Below, piece after piece: positions 1 through 8,795 of a stretch of DNA of 64,000 bases. The first letter of the stretch is position 1; each line of letters starts with the position of its first letter. The notes below the pieces were generated by a model. It saw only the letters and a list, made by a program, of their open reading frames with translations, made no database searches and was not told the origin of the DNA. A program made the position numbers and the translations under genes. This stretch comes from Salinimicrobium sp035607535 (GTDB lineage Bacteria; Bacteroidota; Bacteroidia; Flavobacteriales; Flavobacteriaceae): the NCBI RefSeq assembly GCF_035607535.1, contig NZ_JAYDZX010000001.1:744001-808000 (forward strand), given 5' to 3'.

Positions 1-541
1 ACGCAATAGCCAGCATTAATGCCTTTCCAAAAACTTTTCTCTCATTTCTTTCTGTTTCCTGATTGTCCTGTAGCTGACTTATAATGGCAGCGCCAATAGG
101 CAGCATCATAACAGAAGTTGCTGTATTTGAGATCCACATTGAAAGAAAAGCTGTTGCCACCATGAAACCCAAAATGACTCGTCTAAGGTTGGTGCCAATA
201 ATTTTAATGATACTTAGCGCTATACGCCGGTGTAGATCCCACTTTTCAATGGCAATGGCCAATAAAAAACCTCCCAGGTAAAGAAACACGAATTTATCAC
301 CGTAAGCAGCCGTTGTAGCACCTATTGTCATCGCCCCTGTGAGAGGAAAAAGCGCTATGGGAAGTAATGCAGTCACAGCAATAGGCACAGCTTCTGTCAC
401 CCACCAGAGTGCCATCCAGATCGTAACACAAAGAACATCCCAGGCGGCAGGCGGCATAGAATCTGGATGGTCAAAAGATTGCAATACAATATAGACCAGC
501 GGCCCCACAACGACCATAATACTTTTTAGGGAGATCTTCAT
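1..541 (-). CDS. DASS/SLC13-family anion:sodium symporter, N-terminal part (cut by window edge)
   Basis: Reading the minus strand from an ATG at 541 gives 180 uninterrupted codons that run off the window start. The product begins with a hydrophobic helix, then shows WMALWWVTEAVPIAVTALLP and later SNTATSVMMLPI. Both are hallmark segments of the divalent anion:Na+ symporter family (dicarboxylate, sulfate or phosphate uptake at the inner membrane), the second being the SNT substrate and sodium motif. The substrate cannot be told from this fragment. The gene diverges from the Rrf2-nadAB operon. The family assignment is firm; the C-terminal half is outside the window. Confidence 0.88.
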   Translation of the reverse strand, partial: MKISLKSIMVVVGPLVYIVLQSFDHPDSMPPAAWDVLCVTIWMALWWVTEAVPIAVTALLPIALFPLTGAMTIGATTAAYGDKFVFLYLGGFLLAIAIEKWDLHRRIALSIIKIIGTNLRRVILGFMVATAFLSMWISNTATSVMMLPIGAAIISQLQDNQETERNERKVFGKALMLAIA

Positions 542-707
542 TTCAGGTTATGAGTTGATCAGATAGAATGAATTCGGCAGGGTAAAATGAATTTTCATAC
601 CGGAGGCTTTTGCTAAATAAATTTAAGAATTCTAAAGCTAATCCCGAAGTATAAACCTATTGTTGTAAGTCGATTGAATCCTGGAAAAAATCCACTGTTA
701 CTGATGC

Positions 708-744
708 AGGTCATAAAATAAGGACCTCTATGTCTCTAATTTTG
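708..744 (+). promoter_or_regulatory. Candidate promoter and operator of the Rrf2-nadAB operon
   Basis: TAATTTTG at 737-744 fits the Bacteroidota -7 element TAnnTTTG and lies 24 bases before the ATG at 769, which argues against the earlier in-frame ATG at 730. Just upstream, AGGTC (708-712) and GACCT (723-727) form an inverted repeat with a 10-base spacer, placed where a repressor would block the promoter. No clear -33 TTTG was found. Autoregulation by the Rrf2 protein is an inference. Confidence 0.4.
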
Positions 745-768
745 TCGGGTAATCTGAAAATTAGACTC

Positions 769-1224
769 ATGTTTTCAAAAGCCTGTGAGTATGCTATTAG
801 GGCAGCCATTTTTATTGCATCTGAATCTGAAAGAGGCCAAAGAGCAAGCCTCAAGGATATTGCCAGGGAAATAGATTCCCCTGAAGCATTCACTGCCAAA
901 ACCCTTCAAAAATTAACCCGTAGCGGGATTATTATTTCTACTAAAGGTGCGCATGGAGGATTTGAGGTAAAACCGGAAATGATGGCTGGCATTAAGGTTG
1001 CCCAGATCGTACAGGCCATTGATGGAGACAAGGTTTATACCCGTTGCAGCCTGGGCCTGCACAATTGTTCAGAAGATCACCCCTGCCCTTTTCACTCCAG
1101 GTTCAAACCTGTAAGGAACGGACTTCAGGAAATTGTGGAGAACACGAGTTTAAAAGATCTGACCAGCGGACTTATTGAAGGCGACACTTTTCTAAAATCG
1201 AATTTTGAATCCCCTACAAAATGA
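769..1224 (+). CDS. Rrf2-family transcriptional regulator, probable Fe-S or redox sensor
   Basis: A 151-residue protein opening MFSKACEYAIRAA, typical of Rrf2 winged-helix regulators, with the wing segment STKGAHGGF at about residues 57-65. Cysteines 93, 100 and 106 sit where IscR and NsrR bind their Fe-S cluster (C92, C98 and C104 in IscR), with spacing C-X6-C-X5-C. An upstream in-frame ATG at 730 would add 13 residues outside the family's usual start and would overlap the promoter element, so 769 was chosen. Its stop overlaps the nadA start (ATGA), implying translational coupling to nadA. Known relatives control Fe-S assembly, NO or redox responses; here a link to NAD synthesis is suggested by context only. 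Confidence 0.9.
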   Translation: MFSKACEYAIRAAIFIASESERGQRASLKDIAREIDSPEAFTAKTLQKLTRSGIIISTKGAHGGFEVKPEMMAGIKVAQIVQAIDGDKVYTRCSLGLHNCSEDHPCPFHSRFKPVRNGLQEIVENTSLKDLTSGLIEGDTFLKSNFESPTK

Positions 1225-2168
1225 TGGAAAAAACCCTGCAAAGGACAAGTTTACAAGATCAAATTTTAAAATTAAAAAAGGATAAAAATGCTGTCATCCT
1301 GGCTCATTATTACCAGGAACCCGAGATACAGGAAATAGCCGATTTTATCGGTGATTCCCTGGAGCTTGCAAAAAAGGCAGCAGAAACACAGGCAGACATT
1401 ATTGTCTTTGCCGGGGTTCACTTTATGGCAGAAACTGCAAAGATCCTTAATCCTTCAAAAAGGGTACTTTTGCCCGATCTTAATGCCGGTTGTTCTTTGG
1501 CAGAAAGCTGTCCGCCGGAAGACTTCAGAAAACTGAAGAAACAGTATCCCGATCATGTGGTGGTGACCTACATAAATTGTTCAGCAGAGATAAAGACCTT
1601 AAGCGATATTGTTTGTACCTCCTCCAATGCCGAAAAGATCATTAACTCAATTCCTGAAGATAAGCCCATTATTTTCGCCCCGGACAAAAATTTAGGTAGA
1701 TACCTAAGACAGAAGACCGGAAGAAAGATGTTGCTCTGGGACGGTGCCTGCATCGTCCATGAAGCTTTTTCCCTGGACAAATTACTGAAACTTTACAAAC
1801 AGCATCCAACAGCCAAGATCATCGCTCACCCCGAGTCTGAAGCTCATATCCTCAAGGTGGCCAACTATATTGGATCCACCTCGGGTATGCTCAACTATGT
1901 GAAGAACAGCGAAAACCACACCTTTATCGTTGCAACAGAGGCAGGTATCCTGCATCAAATGCAAAAGGATGTGCCTTACAAAACCCTCATCCCTGCTCCC
2001 GCCAAAGAAGATAACACCTGTGCCTGCAGCGAATGCGCATTCATGAAGATGAATACCCTACAGAAGCTTTACAATTGTCTCGAAAAGGAAGAGCCTGAAA
2101 TACTTCTTTCTCCCCAACTTATGAAAGAAGCCTTAGCCCCCATAGAACGAATGCTAGAACTTTCCTAA
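1221..2168 (+). CDS. nadA: Quinolinate synthase A
   Basis: A 315-residue protein that condenses iminoaspartate with dihydroxyacetone phosphate to quinolinate, the second step of de novo NAD synthesis, using a [4Fe-4S] cluster in the cytoplasm. AHYYQEPEIQEIADFIGDS at residues 29-47 is the family signature. Likely cluster ligands are Cys91 (in NAGCSLAES), Cys177 (in DGACIVHEA) and one of Cys267, 269 or 272 in TCACSEC. Length is normal for the family. It overlaps the Rrf2 gene by four bases and is followed three bases after its stop by nadB, so the three form one operon. Because NadA is itself an oxygen-sensitive Fe-S enzyme, a cysteine-bearing Rrf2 regulator as co-transcribed partner makes sense. 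Confidence 0.97.
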   Translation: MMEKTLQRTSLQDQILKLKKDKNAVILAHYYQEPEIQEIADFIGDSLELAKKAAETQADIIVFAGVHFMAETAKILNPSKRVLLPDLNAGCSLAESCPPEDFRKLKKQYPDHVVVTYINCSAEIKTLSDIVCTSSNAEKIINSIPEDKPIIFAPDKNLGRYLRQKTGRKMLLWDGACIVHEAFSLDKLLKLYKQHPTAKIIAHPESEAHILKVANYIGSTSGMLNYVKNSENHTFIVATEAGILHQMQKDVPYKTLIPAPAKEDNTCACSECAFMKMNTLQKLYNCLEKEEPEILLSPQLMKEALAPIERMLELS

Positions 2169-2171
2169 AGC

Positions 2172-3698
2172 ATGAAAACAGACGTAATTGTAATAGGATC
2201 AGGTGTGGCAGGATTGACCTTCGCCATAAAGATCGCACAGGCCCGGCCCGGTGTGGAGGTGACCGTTATTACCAAGGAAAGAAGGGAGATCTCCAATACC
2301 GCTCAGGCGCAGGGAGGGATTGCAGTTGTTCTGGACAGGATCCAGGATAGTTTTGAACTTCACGTTAAAGACACTATGCAAGCGGGCCGGGGCCTTAATG
2401 ATCCCGAGGTTGTCCAAATGGTAGTGTCTCAAGCTCCTCAACGCCTCCTGGAATTAATGAACTGGGGGACAACATTTGATGCCAAAGACGGGACATTGGA
2501 ACTAGGTCTTGAAGGGGGACATTCCCGACATAGAATAGTACACCACCGCGACCTTACCGGAATGGAAATTCAGAGAAAATTAATCTCCCGGGCAAAATCC
2601 TTTCCAAATATTCGCTTTTTCGATCACTACTTTGTGACCGATCTTTTACTGGACGAAAACAATAAGAGCTGTATTGGGATAACTGCATTAGATAAAGATC
2701 AACATCAAAAAATAAATATTACCTCAAAGATCACCTTTTTGGCAAGTGGTGGTAGTGGAGTTGTATTTGAAAACACTACCAATCCAGCTGTGGCTACAGG
2801 AGATGGAGTAGCAATGGCGTGGCGTGTGGGAGTTAGGGTCAAGCATATGAATTTTGTTCAATTCCACCCTACGGCGCTATACGAACAGGATAAATACCCT
2901 CTCTTCCTAATTTCTGAAGCAGTGAGAGGTCATGGTGCTTATCTTGTGAACAAGCAGGGAAATCGTTTCCTGTTTAAAACTGACTTTAGAGGAGAACTCG
3001 CCACCCGCGACGTTGTTTCTGAAGCTATAGTTAAAGAACTCAAAGAATCGGGAGAGAAATGTGTCTACCTGGATTGTCGTCATCTGGACCAGCAGGTATT
3101 CGGGCAGAAATTCCCCACTATAGTGAACTACTGTAAATCCATAGGAATCGATCTTGCTGTAGATCTTATTCCGGTGGTTCCGGCTGCACATTATCAGTGT
3201 GGTGGCATTGAGGTGGATCAAAAAGCAAGAACATCTGTCAAATATTTATTTGCTTCAGGCGAATGCGCCCACACCGGGCTACATGGCGCCAATCGTTTGG
3301 CATCCAATTCCCTGCTCGAAGCGCTTGTCTATTCTCATGAGGCTTCAGAAGTTGTACTACAGGAGCTGGATGAGATTCCGGAGCCAAGACTTCCGCAGCA
3401 AAAAATATTATTTCACAACGAGGATGACGTCGATGATGATATCATAAACAGTCTTCGGGAACGGCTCAATGAAATAATGAACTATGACCTCCTGAATTCG
3501 GCTTCAAAAAGGGAAAAGACCGAGGCTCTTGAACAGCTACAATATTTACAGGATATGCTGGAAAACTACCCTCCATTTAACTCCGGTACAGTAGCATTTT
3601 ATGAGCTTAGAAACATGGTGCAGACCGCCATTTTGATCCTGAAAGATGCCATTGATTATAGTTTACCAAAAAAGGGAGTTCCGGAAGGAATTTTTTAG
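2172..3698 (+). CDS. nadB: L-aspartate oxidase
   Basis: A 508-residue FAD enzyme that oxidises L-aspartate to iminoaspartate, the substrate of NadA. The dinucleotide-binding glycines G9, G11 and G14 lie at the N-terminus (VIVIGSGVAGLTF). AQAQGGIAVVLD, RHRIVHHRDLTG, FVQFHPTALY and SEAVRGHGAYLVN are the flavin and substrate motifs shared with fumarate reductase flavoproteins. The C-terminal helical domain follows from about residue 410. It starts three bases after nadA and ends the operon. Length is close to the family norm and no defect is visible. Confidence 0.97.
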   Translation: MKTDVIVIGSGVAGLTFAIKIAQARPGVEVTVITKERREISNTAQAQGGIAVVLDRIQDSFELHVKDTMQAGRGLNDPEVVQMVVSQAPQRLLELMNWGTTFDAKDGTLELGLEGGHSRHRIVHHRDLTGMEIQRKLISRAKSFPNIRFFDHYFVTDLLLDENNKSCIGITALDKDQHQKINITSKITFLASGGSGVVFENTTNPAVATGDGVAMAWRVGVRVKHMNFVQFHPTALYEQDKYPLFLISEAVRGHGAYLVNKQGNRFLFKTDFRGELATRDVVSEAIVKELKESGEKCVYLDCRHLDQQVFGQKFPTIVNYCKSIGIDLAVDLIPVVPAAHYQCGGIEVDQKARTSVKYLFASGECAHTGLHGANRLASNSLLEALVYSHEASEVVLQELDEIPEPRLPQQKILFHNEDDVDDDIINSLRERLNEIMNYDLLNSASKREKTEALEQLQYLQDMLENYPPFNSGTVAFYELRNMVQTAILILKDAIDYSLPKKGVPEGIF

Positions 3699-3756
3699 AA
3701 CTAAAGTCTTTGTTCCTGCAGAATCATTATACTTGCACAATTTGTAAAGTTTTAAG

Positions 3757-4503
3757 ATGCCCTTTGTAAAGCGAAAAACAGCCTCAAACCTGCGGAAAGC
3801 TCATCGGTACCTCGGGATTTTTCTCGGAATCCAGTTTTTAATGTGGACCATAAGCGGAATTTATTTTAGCTGGACAGATATTGATGAAATCCACGGCGAC
3901 CACTTCAGAAAAGCCCATGTACATCCTACCGGTTTTTCAGGATTGGCGGGAATAGCAGAGATAGCTCCGGAAGAAGAGATACATTCGGTTCAACTCAAAG
4001 ATATTGCAGGTGAACCATACTACTGGCTCAATGGCGAAAAACTCGTTCATGCCCGAAGCGGAAAAGAAAAAGAAGAGATCACCGAGGCTGAAGCAGTCCA
4101 AATTGCAGGGAGATATATGCTGGACAGTCTTAAGATCTCCCAGGTGGAACGCATTACTTCCACAGGAGATCATCATGAGTACAGGGGTGGCAGCCTTCCC
4201 GCCTTTGTTATTTCTTATAATTCACCCCAAAACGTAAAGGCCTACATTTCGGCTTTGGACGGCAGCTTTAGATCTGTTCGCCACCGGGATTGGCGCTGGT
4301 TCGATTTTCTTTGGATGACCCATACCATGGATTACGAAACACGGGATGACTTCAACACCACAGTTCTCCGGGCATTCTCCCTGCTTGGTTTGATCACGGT
4401 GCTCAGTGGGTTTGTATTGTGGTTCATCTCCTCCCCGACCATGATGAGGTTGTTTGGTAAAAAAGGAAAAACGAAAAAAGTGCGTCGGAAACAGGCGGGT
4501 TGA
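3757..4503 (+). CDS. PepSY-associated membrane protein
   Basis: A 248-residue inner-membrane protein. It opens with a basic stretch and LRKAHRYLGIFLGIQFLMWTISGIYFSW, the PepSY-associated TM helix common in iron-reductase-like and siderophore-linked proteins. A periplasmic PepSY-like region with EITEAEAVQIA follows at about residues 108-118, and a second membrane helix lies near residues 200-225, ending in a very basic tail. It starts 58 bases after nadB. TATACTTG at about 3728-3735 is one mismatch from the -7 consensus, so it may have its own promoter. The function of such stand-alone PepSY proteins is unsettled; a role in metal or redox handling at the membrane is only a guess. Confidence 0.8.
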   Translation: MPFVKRKTASNLRKAHRYLGIFLGIQFLMWTISGIYFSWTDIDEIHGDHFRKAHVHPTGFSGLAGIAEIAPEEEIHSVQLKDIAGEPYYWLNGEKLVHARSGKEKEEITEAEAVQIAGRYMLDSLKISQVERITSTGDHHEYRGGSLPAFVISYNSPQNVKAYISALDGSFRSVRHRDWRWFDFLWMTHTMDYETRDDFNTTVLRAFSLLGLITVLSGFVLWFISSPTMMRLFGKKGKTKKVRRKQAG

Positions 4504-4553
4504 ATTCAGAAGTAACTGGCTCGAGCCTGATCTACGAAACCATGTAAGATTTT

Positions 4554-4838
4554 CTAAGAGGTATGATATTTCCTGATATGTCTTCTCACATAGAGGAAGC
4601 GAATCAATCCAATAATAAAAATTATCGGAGCTATGACCAGAAGAAAGATTCCCAGGTCCAGCATGTCCTCAAGGGCGTCAACCTTTAATATTGCAACTCC
4701 CGAGCTAAGAACAACAATAAACGTGCGGAGGTAAGCCAAAAAGGTCCTCTCATTGGCCATTCGGGTTCGGTCTATTGCTAACCAGTCCCGGGTGATTAGC
4801 CCCTCTTTAACTGTTTTAGTGTTTTTGTTCTTCCTCAA
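4554..4838 (-). CDS. DUF202 (YidH-like) small membrane protein
   Basis: The core IDRTRMANERTFLAYLRT followed by two hydrophobic helices and a basic C-terminus is the DUF202 signature. The frame is open back to 4970, but the part before about 4838 lies inside the rhodanese gene and does not look like coding sequence for this family. No ATG exists between it and the domain. A TTG at 4836-4838, about ten bases after a GGAAAG, gives a 94-residue protein of normal family length and is my best start. It overlaps the end of the rhodanese gene by 23 bases, implying coupled translation. Function unknown. Confidence 0.72.
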   Translation of the reverse strand: MRKNKNTKTVKEGLITRDWLAIDRTRMANERTFLAYLRTFIVVLSSGVAILKVDALEDMLDLGIFLLVIAPIIFIIGLIRFLYVRRHIRKYHTS

Positions 4839-5202
4839 TTTCTTTCCAGGCTTTGTAGCCACCTTTAAGATCAATAATATATTTAAATCCCATTTCTGAC
4901 AACTGTGCTGCCGCCTTGCCACTGCGGTTTCCGCTGCGGCAATAAAGATAAATGGGTTTATCTTTTTCAAATTTATTCATCTGGGACAAGAAACCTTCAG
5001 CCTTGAAATCGATATTCTCTGCACCAGGTATATGGCCGGATTTGTACTCCTGTGGAGTTCTTACATCTACAAACTGCAGGGGCCAATTTTCTACTTTTAA
5101 TTTAAATACTTCAGGTTCAAGAACCCTGATAGCTGTTGAATCCTGCGCATAAGCAACTACAGCGAAAAAGGAAATACAACAGCTAATGATCCACTTCGTC
5201 AT
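4816..5202 (-). CDS. Secreted or periplasmic rhodanese-like protein
   Basis: A 128-residue protein with a signal peptide (hydrophobic stretch ending in VAYAQ at about residue 20) and a single rhodanese domain. FVDVRTPQEYKSGHIPGAEN is the N-terminal rhodanese motif and YLYCRSGNRS carries the active-site cysteine loop. Such single-domain exported rhodaneses handle sulfane sulfur or redox thiols in the periplasm; the substrate is unknown. It lies 47 bases after trhA and overlaps the DUF202 gene, so the three minus-strand genes probably form one operon. Confidence 0.88.
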   Translation of the reverse strand: MTKWIISCCISFFAVVAYAQDSTAIRVLEPEVFKLKVENWPLQFVDVRTPQEYKSGHIPGAENIDFKAEGFLSQMNKFEKDKPIYLYCRSGNRSGKAAAQLSEMGFKYIIDLKGGYKAWKEIEEEQKH

Positions 5203-5249
5203 TTATTTTTCTTTTTGTTGGCTAAAGATATGCAAATTCCAGACCACCC

Positions 5250-5900
5250 TTATGGAAGCACGTACCTGTAAATTGCCATGTAATGACAGTAGCTCCCAAT
5301 TAAAACGAAAACATGAAAAATAGCATGATTGAACTTGATCCTGCTTATGCTGTAAAGAATTGCACCGAGGGTGTAGGAAATTCCACCGCCAAGCAACCAA
5401 ATTAAACCTGGTGACGACAAATTTTCCATGAGTGGTTCAATAGCAAAAATGATCACCCAGCCCATACCCACGTAAAGCAATGTAGAAAGTATCTTAAATC
5501 TTCCTGTAAAGAACAATTTTAAAATGATTCCCAGAAAAGCAATGGTCCAAACCACACCGAGAATGATCCAGCCGGTTGTACCTTTCAAGGTAACTATCGC
5601 AAAGGGTGTATAGGTACCTGCAATGAGAATAAAAATTGCCACGTGATCAAGAATTTTGAAGTAAAATCGCTTTTTAAGATCTCCAGTGCTATGGTAAAGG
5701 GTTGAAGCAGTGTATAACAAGATAAGAGAGGCTCCAAAAACGACAAAACTGAGAGTCATCTTTGTGTTGTCAAATTCAAGGCCTTTGAGGATAAGCAAAA
5801 ACAAACCTAAGAGGCTAAGAATTAATCCTCCCCCATGGGTTATCACATTTACAAGTTCCTCATTTTTGGAGTATCTTTTGATCTTTAATGGTTTTTTCAT
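5250..5900 (-). CDS. trhA: TrhA / hemolysin III family membrane protein
   Basis: A 216-residue protein with seven predicted membrane helices. NEELVNVITHGGG near the N-terminus, LYHSTGDLKKRFYFKILDH and a C-terminal HAIFHVFVLIGSYCHY match the hemolysin III/PAQR family, whose conserved histidines and aspartate form an intramembrane metal site. Bacterial members (TrhA) are linked to membrane lipid and fluidity homeostasis; the haemolysin name is historical. It is the first gene of the minus-strand set with the rhodanese and DUF202 genes. Confidence 0.9.
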   Translation of the reverse strand: MKKPLKIKRYSKNEELVNVITHGGGLILSLLGLFLLILKGLEFDNTKMTLSFVVFGASLILLYTASTLYHSTGDLKKRFYFKILDHVAIFILIAGTYTPFAIVTLKGTTGWIILGVVWTIAFLGIILKLFFTGRFKILSTLLYVGMGWVIIFAIEPLMENLSSPGLIWLLGGGISYTLGAILYSISRIKFNHAIFHVFVLIGSYCHYMAIYRYVLP

Positions 5901-6120
5901 TTCTGGTATCCTAATTGTAAAAATAAGATATTTAGAAAGGTTTTTAATCTTAAACCTGCACCGTATGTAGGTTTTTTCTTACGGTAAATAAGAAGAACAC
6001 CTCCTTTATATCGACCAAATACACAATTTTTAGCTGATATACCCGTAAAAAGTTAAAAAGACTTGCAGGTTAAAAATATTCGTTTAATTTAGCTTCTTCA
6101 GTTTCACCTACTTACTGCTT

Positions 6121-6465
6121 ATGGACCTGTTAATTGCCCTTATTGCTTTTGAGATCATAGCCTCAAAATTCCTGTTTTCATATATTTCCTCGTATCAGTC
6201 GAACGGAAATTATGTGGAACAGAATCCGGTTCTAAAATTTGCTTTTGACCGGCTCAACCTCGAGCATGATGAATGGCTTTCCTTCTTCTGTAATATTTTG
6301 CTTACAGGATTTTCGGTGTATCTTTTGAACACTTTTTATTCGGCCACTGCTTTTCAGGTACTTTTTATTTTAACCGGTTTTTACTGCACTATTTTAAATC
6401 TGGCGGCGGCTCACAGCAGTTACTTTCAAAGGACCAATTTCATCACCCGCAGGTTGTTGCGTTGA
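6121..6465 (+). CDS. Hypothetical small membrane protein
   Basis: A 114-residue protein with three to four hydrophobic segments (about residues 1-23, 55-73, 75-98) and a polar loop containing YVEQNPVLKF and HDEWLSF. The mix of acidic loop, aromatic residues and basic tail (TRRLLR) looks like a real inner-membrane protein. I do not recognise the family. It stands alone between the trhA operon and a long non-coding stretch. Confidence 0.6.
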   Translation: MDLLIALIAFEIIASKFLFSYISSYQSNGNYVEQNPVLKFAFDRLNLEHDEWLSFFCNILLTGFSVYLLNTFYSATAFQVLFILTGFYCTILNLAAAHSSYFQRTNFITRRLLR

Positions 6466-6955
6466 TCTGGAGACCCCTTTTTCAAAAGAAATAATATTAT
6501 CACCTTTTATTGCCGGAGTAACTTCTTTCCTGATTTTGTGCTTATACAGGAAAAGGTGAAGATTCGAACTTTTTCGTCATATGTAAACATGAAAGTTCTT
6601 CGGCTAATCGGAATTGCCTTTGGGGTTGTTCCATCCCGCACTGTTCCCCTGACTATTCTCTTAAACCTGTTTATGTGTTGCCAAAATTGTTAGCCGGGGA
6701 AATTCTCTCAAATACCTCAATACGACGATAGGCTTCCACTTATCTCTCCTGAAATAAAATAATCTCACCATTTTTAGAGTATTACAAATTAATTATTTAA
6801 TTTTAATCTTAATTAAATTAATTTTTCTTATAGTAATATTTTAATTACTGATAAAGTCATTCTGCCGTCCATTTCTACCGGAGTTATATTCCTATTCAAT
6901 ATTGCCCGATCTTCTGTTGCCTACACGATTATTTTTTAACTCTAAAATTGTAATT
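6466..6955. other. 490-base stretch without a firm gene
   Basis: The last 170 bases are strongly AT-rich with runs of AATTAATT and probably hold the promoter of the lipoprotein-sugar dehydrogenase pair. A weak hairpin, TCACCTTTT with AAAAGGTGA, lies at about 6500-6565. A 34-codon reading frame at 6589-6693 on the plus strand, hydrophobic and ending MCCQNC, is the only candidate small gene. There is no independent support for it. Confidence 0.35.
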
Positions 6956-7357
6956 ATGGACAGGAAAACTTTTATTCGGAAAACTACCGCGGGAATCCTT
7001 CTTGCTATACCTGCGATCTCACTTATCGGTTGCTCAGGTTCCGATGATGGTGGCGACCCTAATCCTAACCCCAATCCAGATCCAGATCCAGATCCAGATC
7101 AGGCCAATTGTTTAGAGAATGGCACCAATAGCTCTGTTGGAAGTGCTGCCGGTCATTCTCACAGCTTCACAGTTCCAAAAGAAGATGTGCAGGCGGGGGA
7201 AGAAAAAACCTATGTAATGAGCAATGTTAATGCACATACTCACCAGGTAACTATAACAGCTGCACAATTTGCCACTTTACAAGGGAACAATTCTATTACA
7301 GCCACCTCTACTTCAGACAGTGGGCATACTCATAGCGTTTCTGTGTCCTGTGCATAA
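6956..7357 (+). CDS. Histidine-rich lipoprotein with three HxH repeats
   Basis: A 133-residue protein starting MDRKTFIRKTTAGILLAIPA with a lipobox ISLIGC (lipidated Cys26). A Pro/Asp/Asn linker follows (residues 35-48), part of it encoded by four perfect CCAGAT repeats. The mature domain carries three spaced motifs HSHSFTV (67-73), HTHQVTI (94-100) and HTHSVSV (124-130), plus Cys52 and Cys132, which could form a disulfide. Such HxH pairs suggest metal binding in the periplasm or on the outer surface; the family is not one I can name. An in-frame codon at 6902 would precede the signal sequence, so the ATG at 6956 is used. Its stop lies 16 bases before the PQQ-type sugar dehydrogenase, so they are probably co-transcribed. 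Confidence 0.75.
   Translation: MDRKTFIRKTTAGILLAIPAISLIGCSGSDDGGDPNPNPNPDPDPDPDQANCLENGTNSSVGSAAGHSHSFTVPKEDVQAGEEKTYVMSNVNAHTHQVTITAAQFATLQGNNSITATSTSDSGHTHSVSVSCA
7076..7099 (+). repeat. Hexanucleotide tract (CCAGAT)x4
   Basis: Four perfect copies of CCAGAT inside the lipoprotein linker, encoding alternating Asp-Pro. Length changes by slippage would keep the frame and only alter the linker length. Confidence 0.9.
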
Positions 7358-7373
7358 CCCTTAAATCAATGTT

Positions 7374-8795
7374 ATGAGATCAAGAAGAAAGATTCAGAAA
7401 TCGATCATTTTTAGATCAGGAATTTTTAAAATTAGTTTTCTACAAAAACTGGTATTCCTATTCCTGACCATCCTAACATTTAATGGTTGTGCAAGTGATG
7501 ATGATGCCACACCGCGCGAACCTGAGCCCGACATGGCTCTTGACCTGGTTTTGGTTGCAGCAGGAATGACATCTCCCGTAGGATTGGCTGAAGCTCCTAA
7601 CGATAGTGGTTGGTTATATGTAATAGACCAGACAGGAGTGGTTTGGATCATTGACGAAGATGGAAACAGATTGGAAGATCCTTTCCTGGATGTGAGTGAC
7701 AGAATGGTGAGCCTGAATGCCAACTACGACGAACGTGGTCTCCTGGGACTGGCCTTCCACCCTGCATATGAAACCAATGGCAGGCTATTCGTGTATTACA
7801 CCGCGCCACCCCGGGCAGGAGGCCCGGCTGAAGGAGAGAACTGGAATAACACCAGTCGTATTTCAGAATTTACAGTATCAGCTACAGATGACGCCTTGGT
7901 AAATATGGGTTCAGAAAGAATAATTCTGGAAGTGAACCAGCCACAGGGAAACCATGAAGGAGGCACAATTGCATTTGGACCTGATGGATACCTTTATATT
8001 TCCATTGGTGATGGTGGGGCTTCAAATGATGTTGGACCGGGACATGTAGAAGACTGGTATGCAGAAAATGCAGGAGGTAACGGGCAGGATATTGAAGCTA
8101 ATCTGTTAGGTGATATCCTACGGATAGATGTTGACAACGGAATGCCTTACGGAATACCGGGTGACAATCCATTTATTGGTCACCCGGGACTGGATGAGAT
8201 CTATGCCTATGGCTTTAGGAATCCATTCCGGTTTTCATTCGACATGGGGGGTGCAAACCAATTGATTGCAGGAGATGCCGGACAGGGATTGTATGAGGAG
8301 ATCAACCTTGTGGAACGCGGTGGGAATTATGGCTGGAATGTAAAAGAAGGAACGATTTGTTTTGATGCTGCAGACAATGAGAACATCCTTGACTCCTGTC
8401 CCGATGTAGATATCTATGGTAATGAACTTCTGGACCCTGTAATTGAGATACCTAACCTCGCCAACCCTGCCGGGGGCGTTACCGTCACAGTCATTGGCGG
8501 ATATGTCTACAGGGGTACAGATGTTCCTGAACTTAACGGCAGATATATATTTGGTTCTTTCACCAGTTCTCCGAATTTTGAACCCGAAGGCGAAATTTTC
8601 GTAGCCACCCCTTCCGGAACGGGAGCATGGCCTTACGAACTCCTCGACCTTGCCAGCTACTCCGAAAGCCTGGGCTACTATCTAAAGGGATTTGGCCAGG
8701 ACCTGAATGGGGAAGTTTATGTGGCAACTTCTGCTGCTCTCGGGCCTACAGGAAATACCGGCAGGATCTTTAAAATTAAAATGGTAGAACAGTAA
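7374..8795 (+). CDS. PQQ-dependent sugar dehydrogenase-like lipoprotein (GSDH family)
   Basis: A 473-residue six-bladed beta-propeller of the glucose/sorbosone dehydrogenase family, exported as a lipoprotein (FLTILTFNGC, Cys39). RGLLGLAFHPAYETNGRLFVYY, GNHEGGTIAFGPDGYLYIS (with the conserved active-site His) and IYAYGFRNPFRFSFD are the family motifs. Known members oxidise aldoses with PQQ, passing electrons to the respiratory chain; some relatives bind no PQQ, so the activity is inferred. It follows the HxH lipoprotein by 16 bases. A collapsed second copy of this gene lies at 13407-13547. Confidence 0.85.
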   Translation: MRSRRKIQKSIIFRSGIFKISFLQKLVFLFLTILTFNGCASDDDATPREPEPDMALDLVLVAAGMTSPVGLAEAPNDSGWLYVIDQTGVVWIIDEDGNRLEDPFLDVSDRMVSLNANYDERGLLGLAFHPAYETNGRLFVYYTAPPRAGGPAEGENWNNTSRISEFTVSATDDALVNMGSERIILEVNQPQGNHEGGTIAFGPDGYLYISIGDGGASNDVGPGHVEDWYAENAGGNGQDIEANLLGDILRIDVDNGMPYGIPGDNPFIGHPGLDEIYAYGFRNPFRFSFDMGGANQLIAGDAGQGLYEEINLVERGGNYGWNVKEGTICFDAADNENILDSCPDVDIYGNELLDPVIEIPNLANPAGGVTVTVIGGYVYRGTDVPELNGRYIFGSFTSSPNFEPEGEIFVATPSGTGAWPYELLDLASYSESLGYYLKGFGQDLNGEVYVATSAALGPTGNTGRIFKIKMVEQ

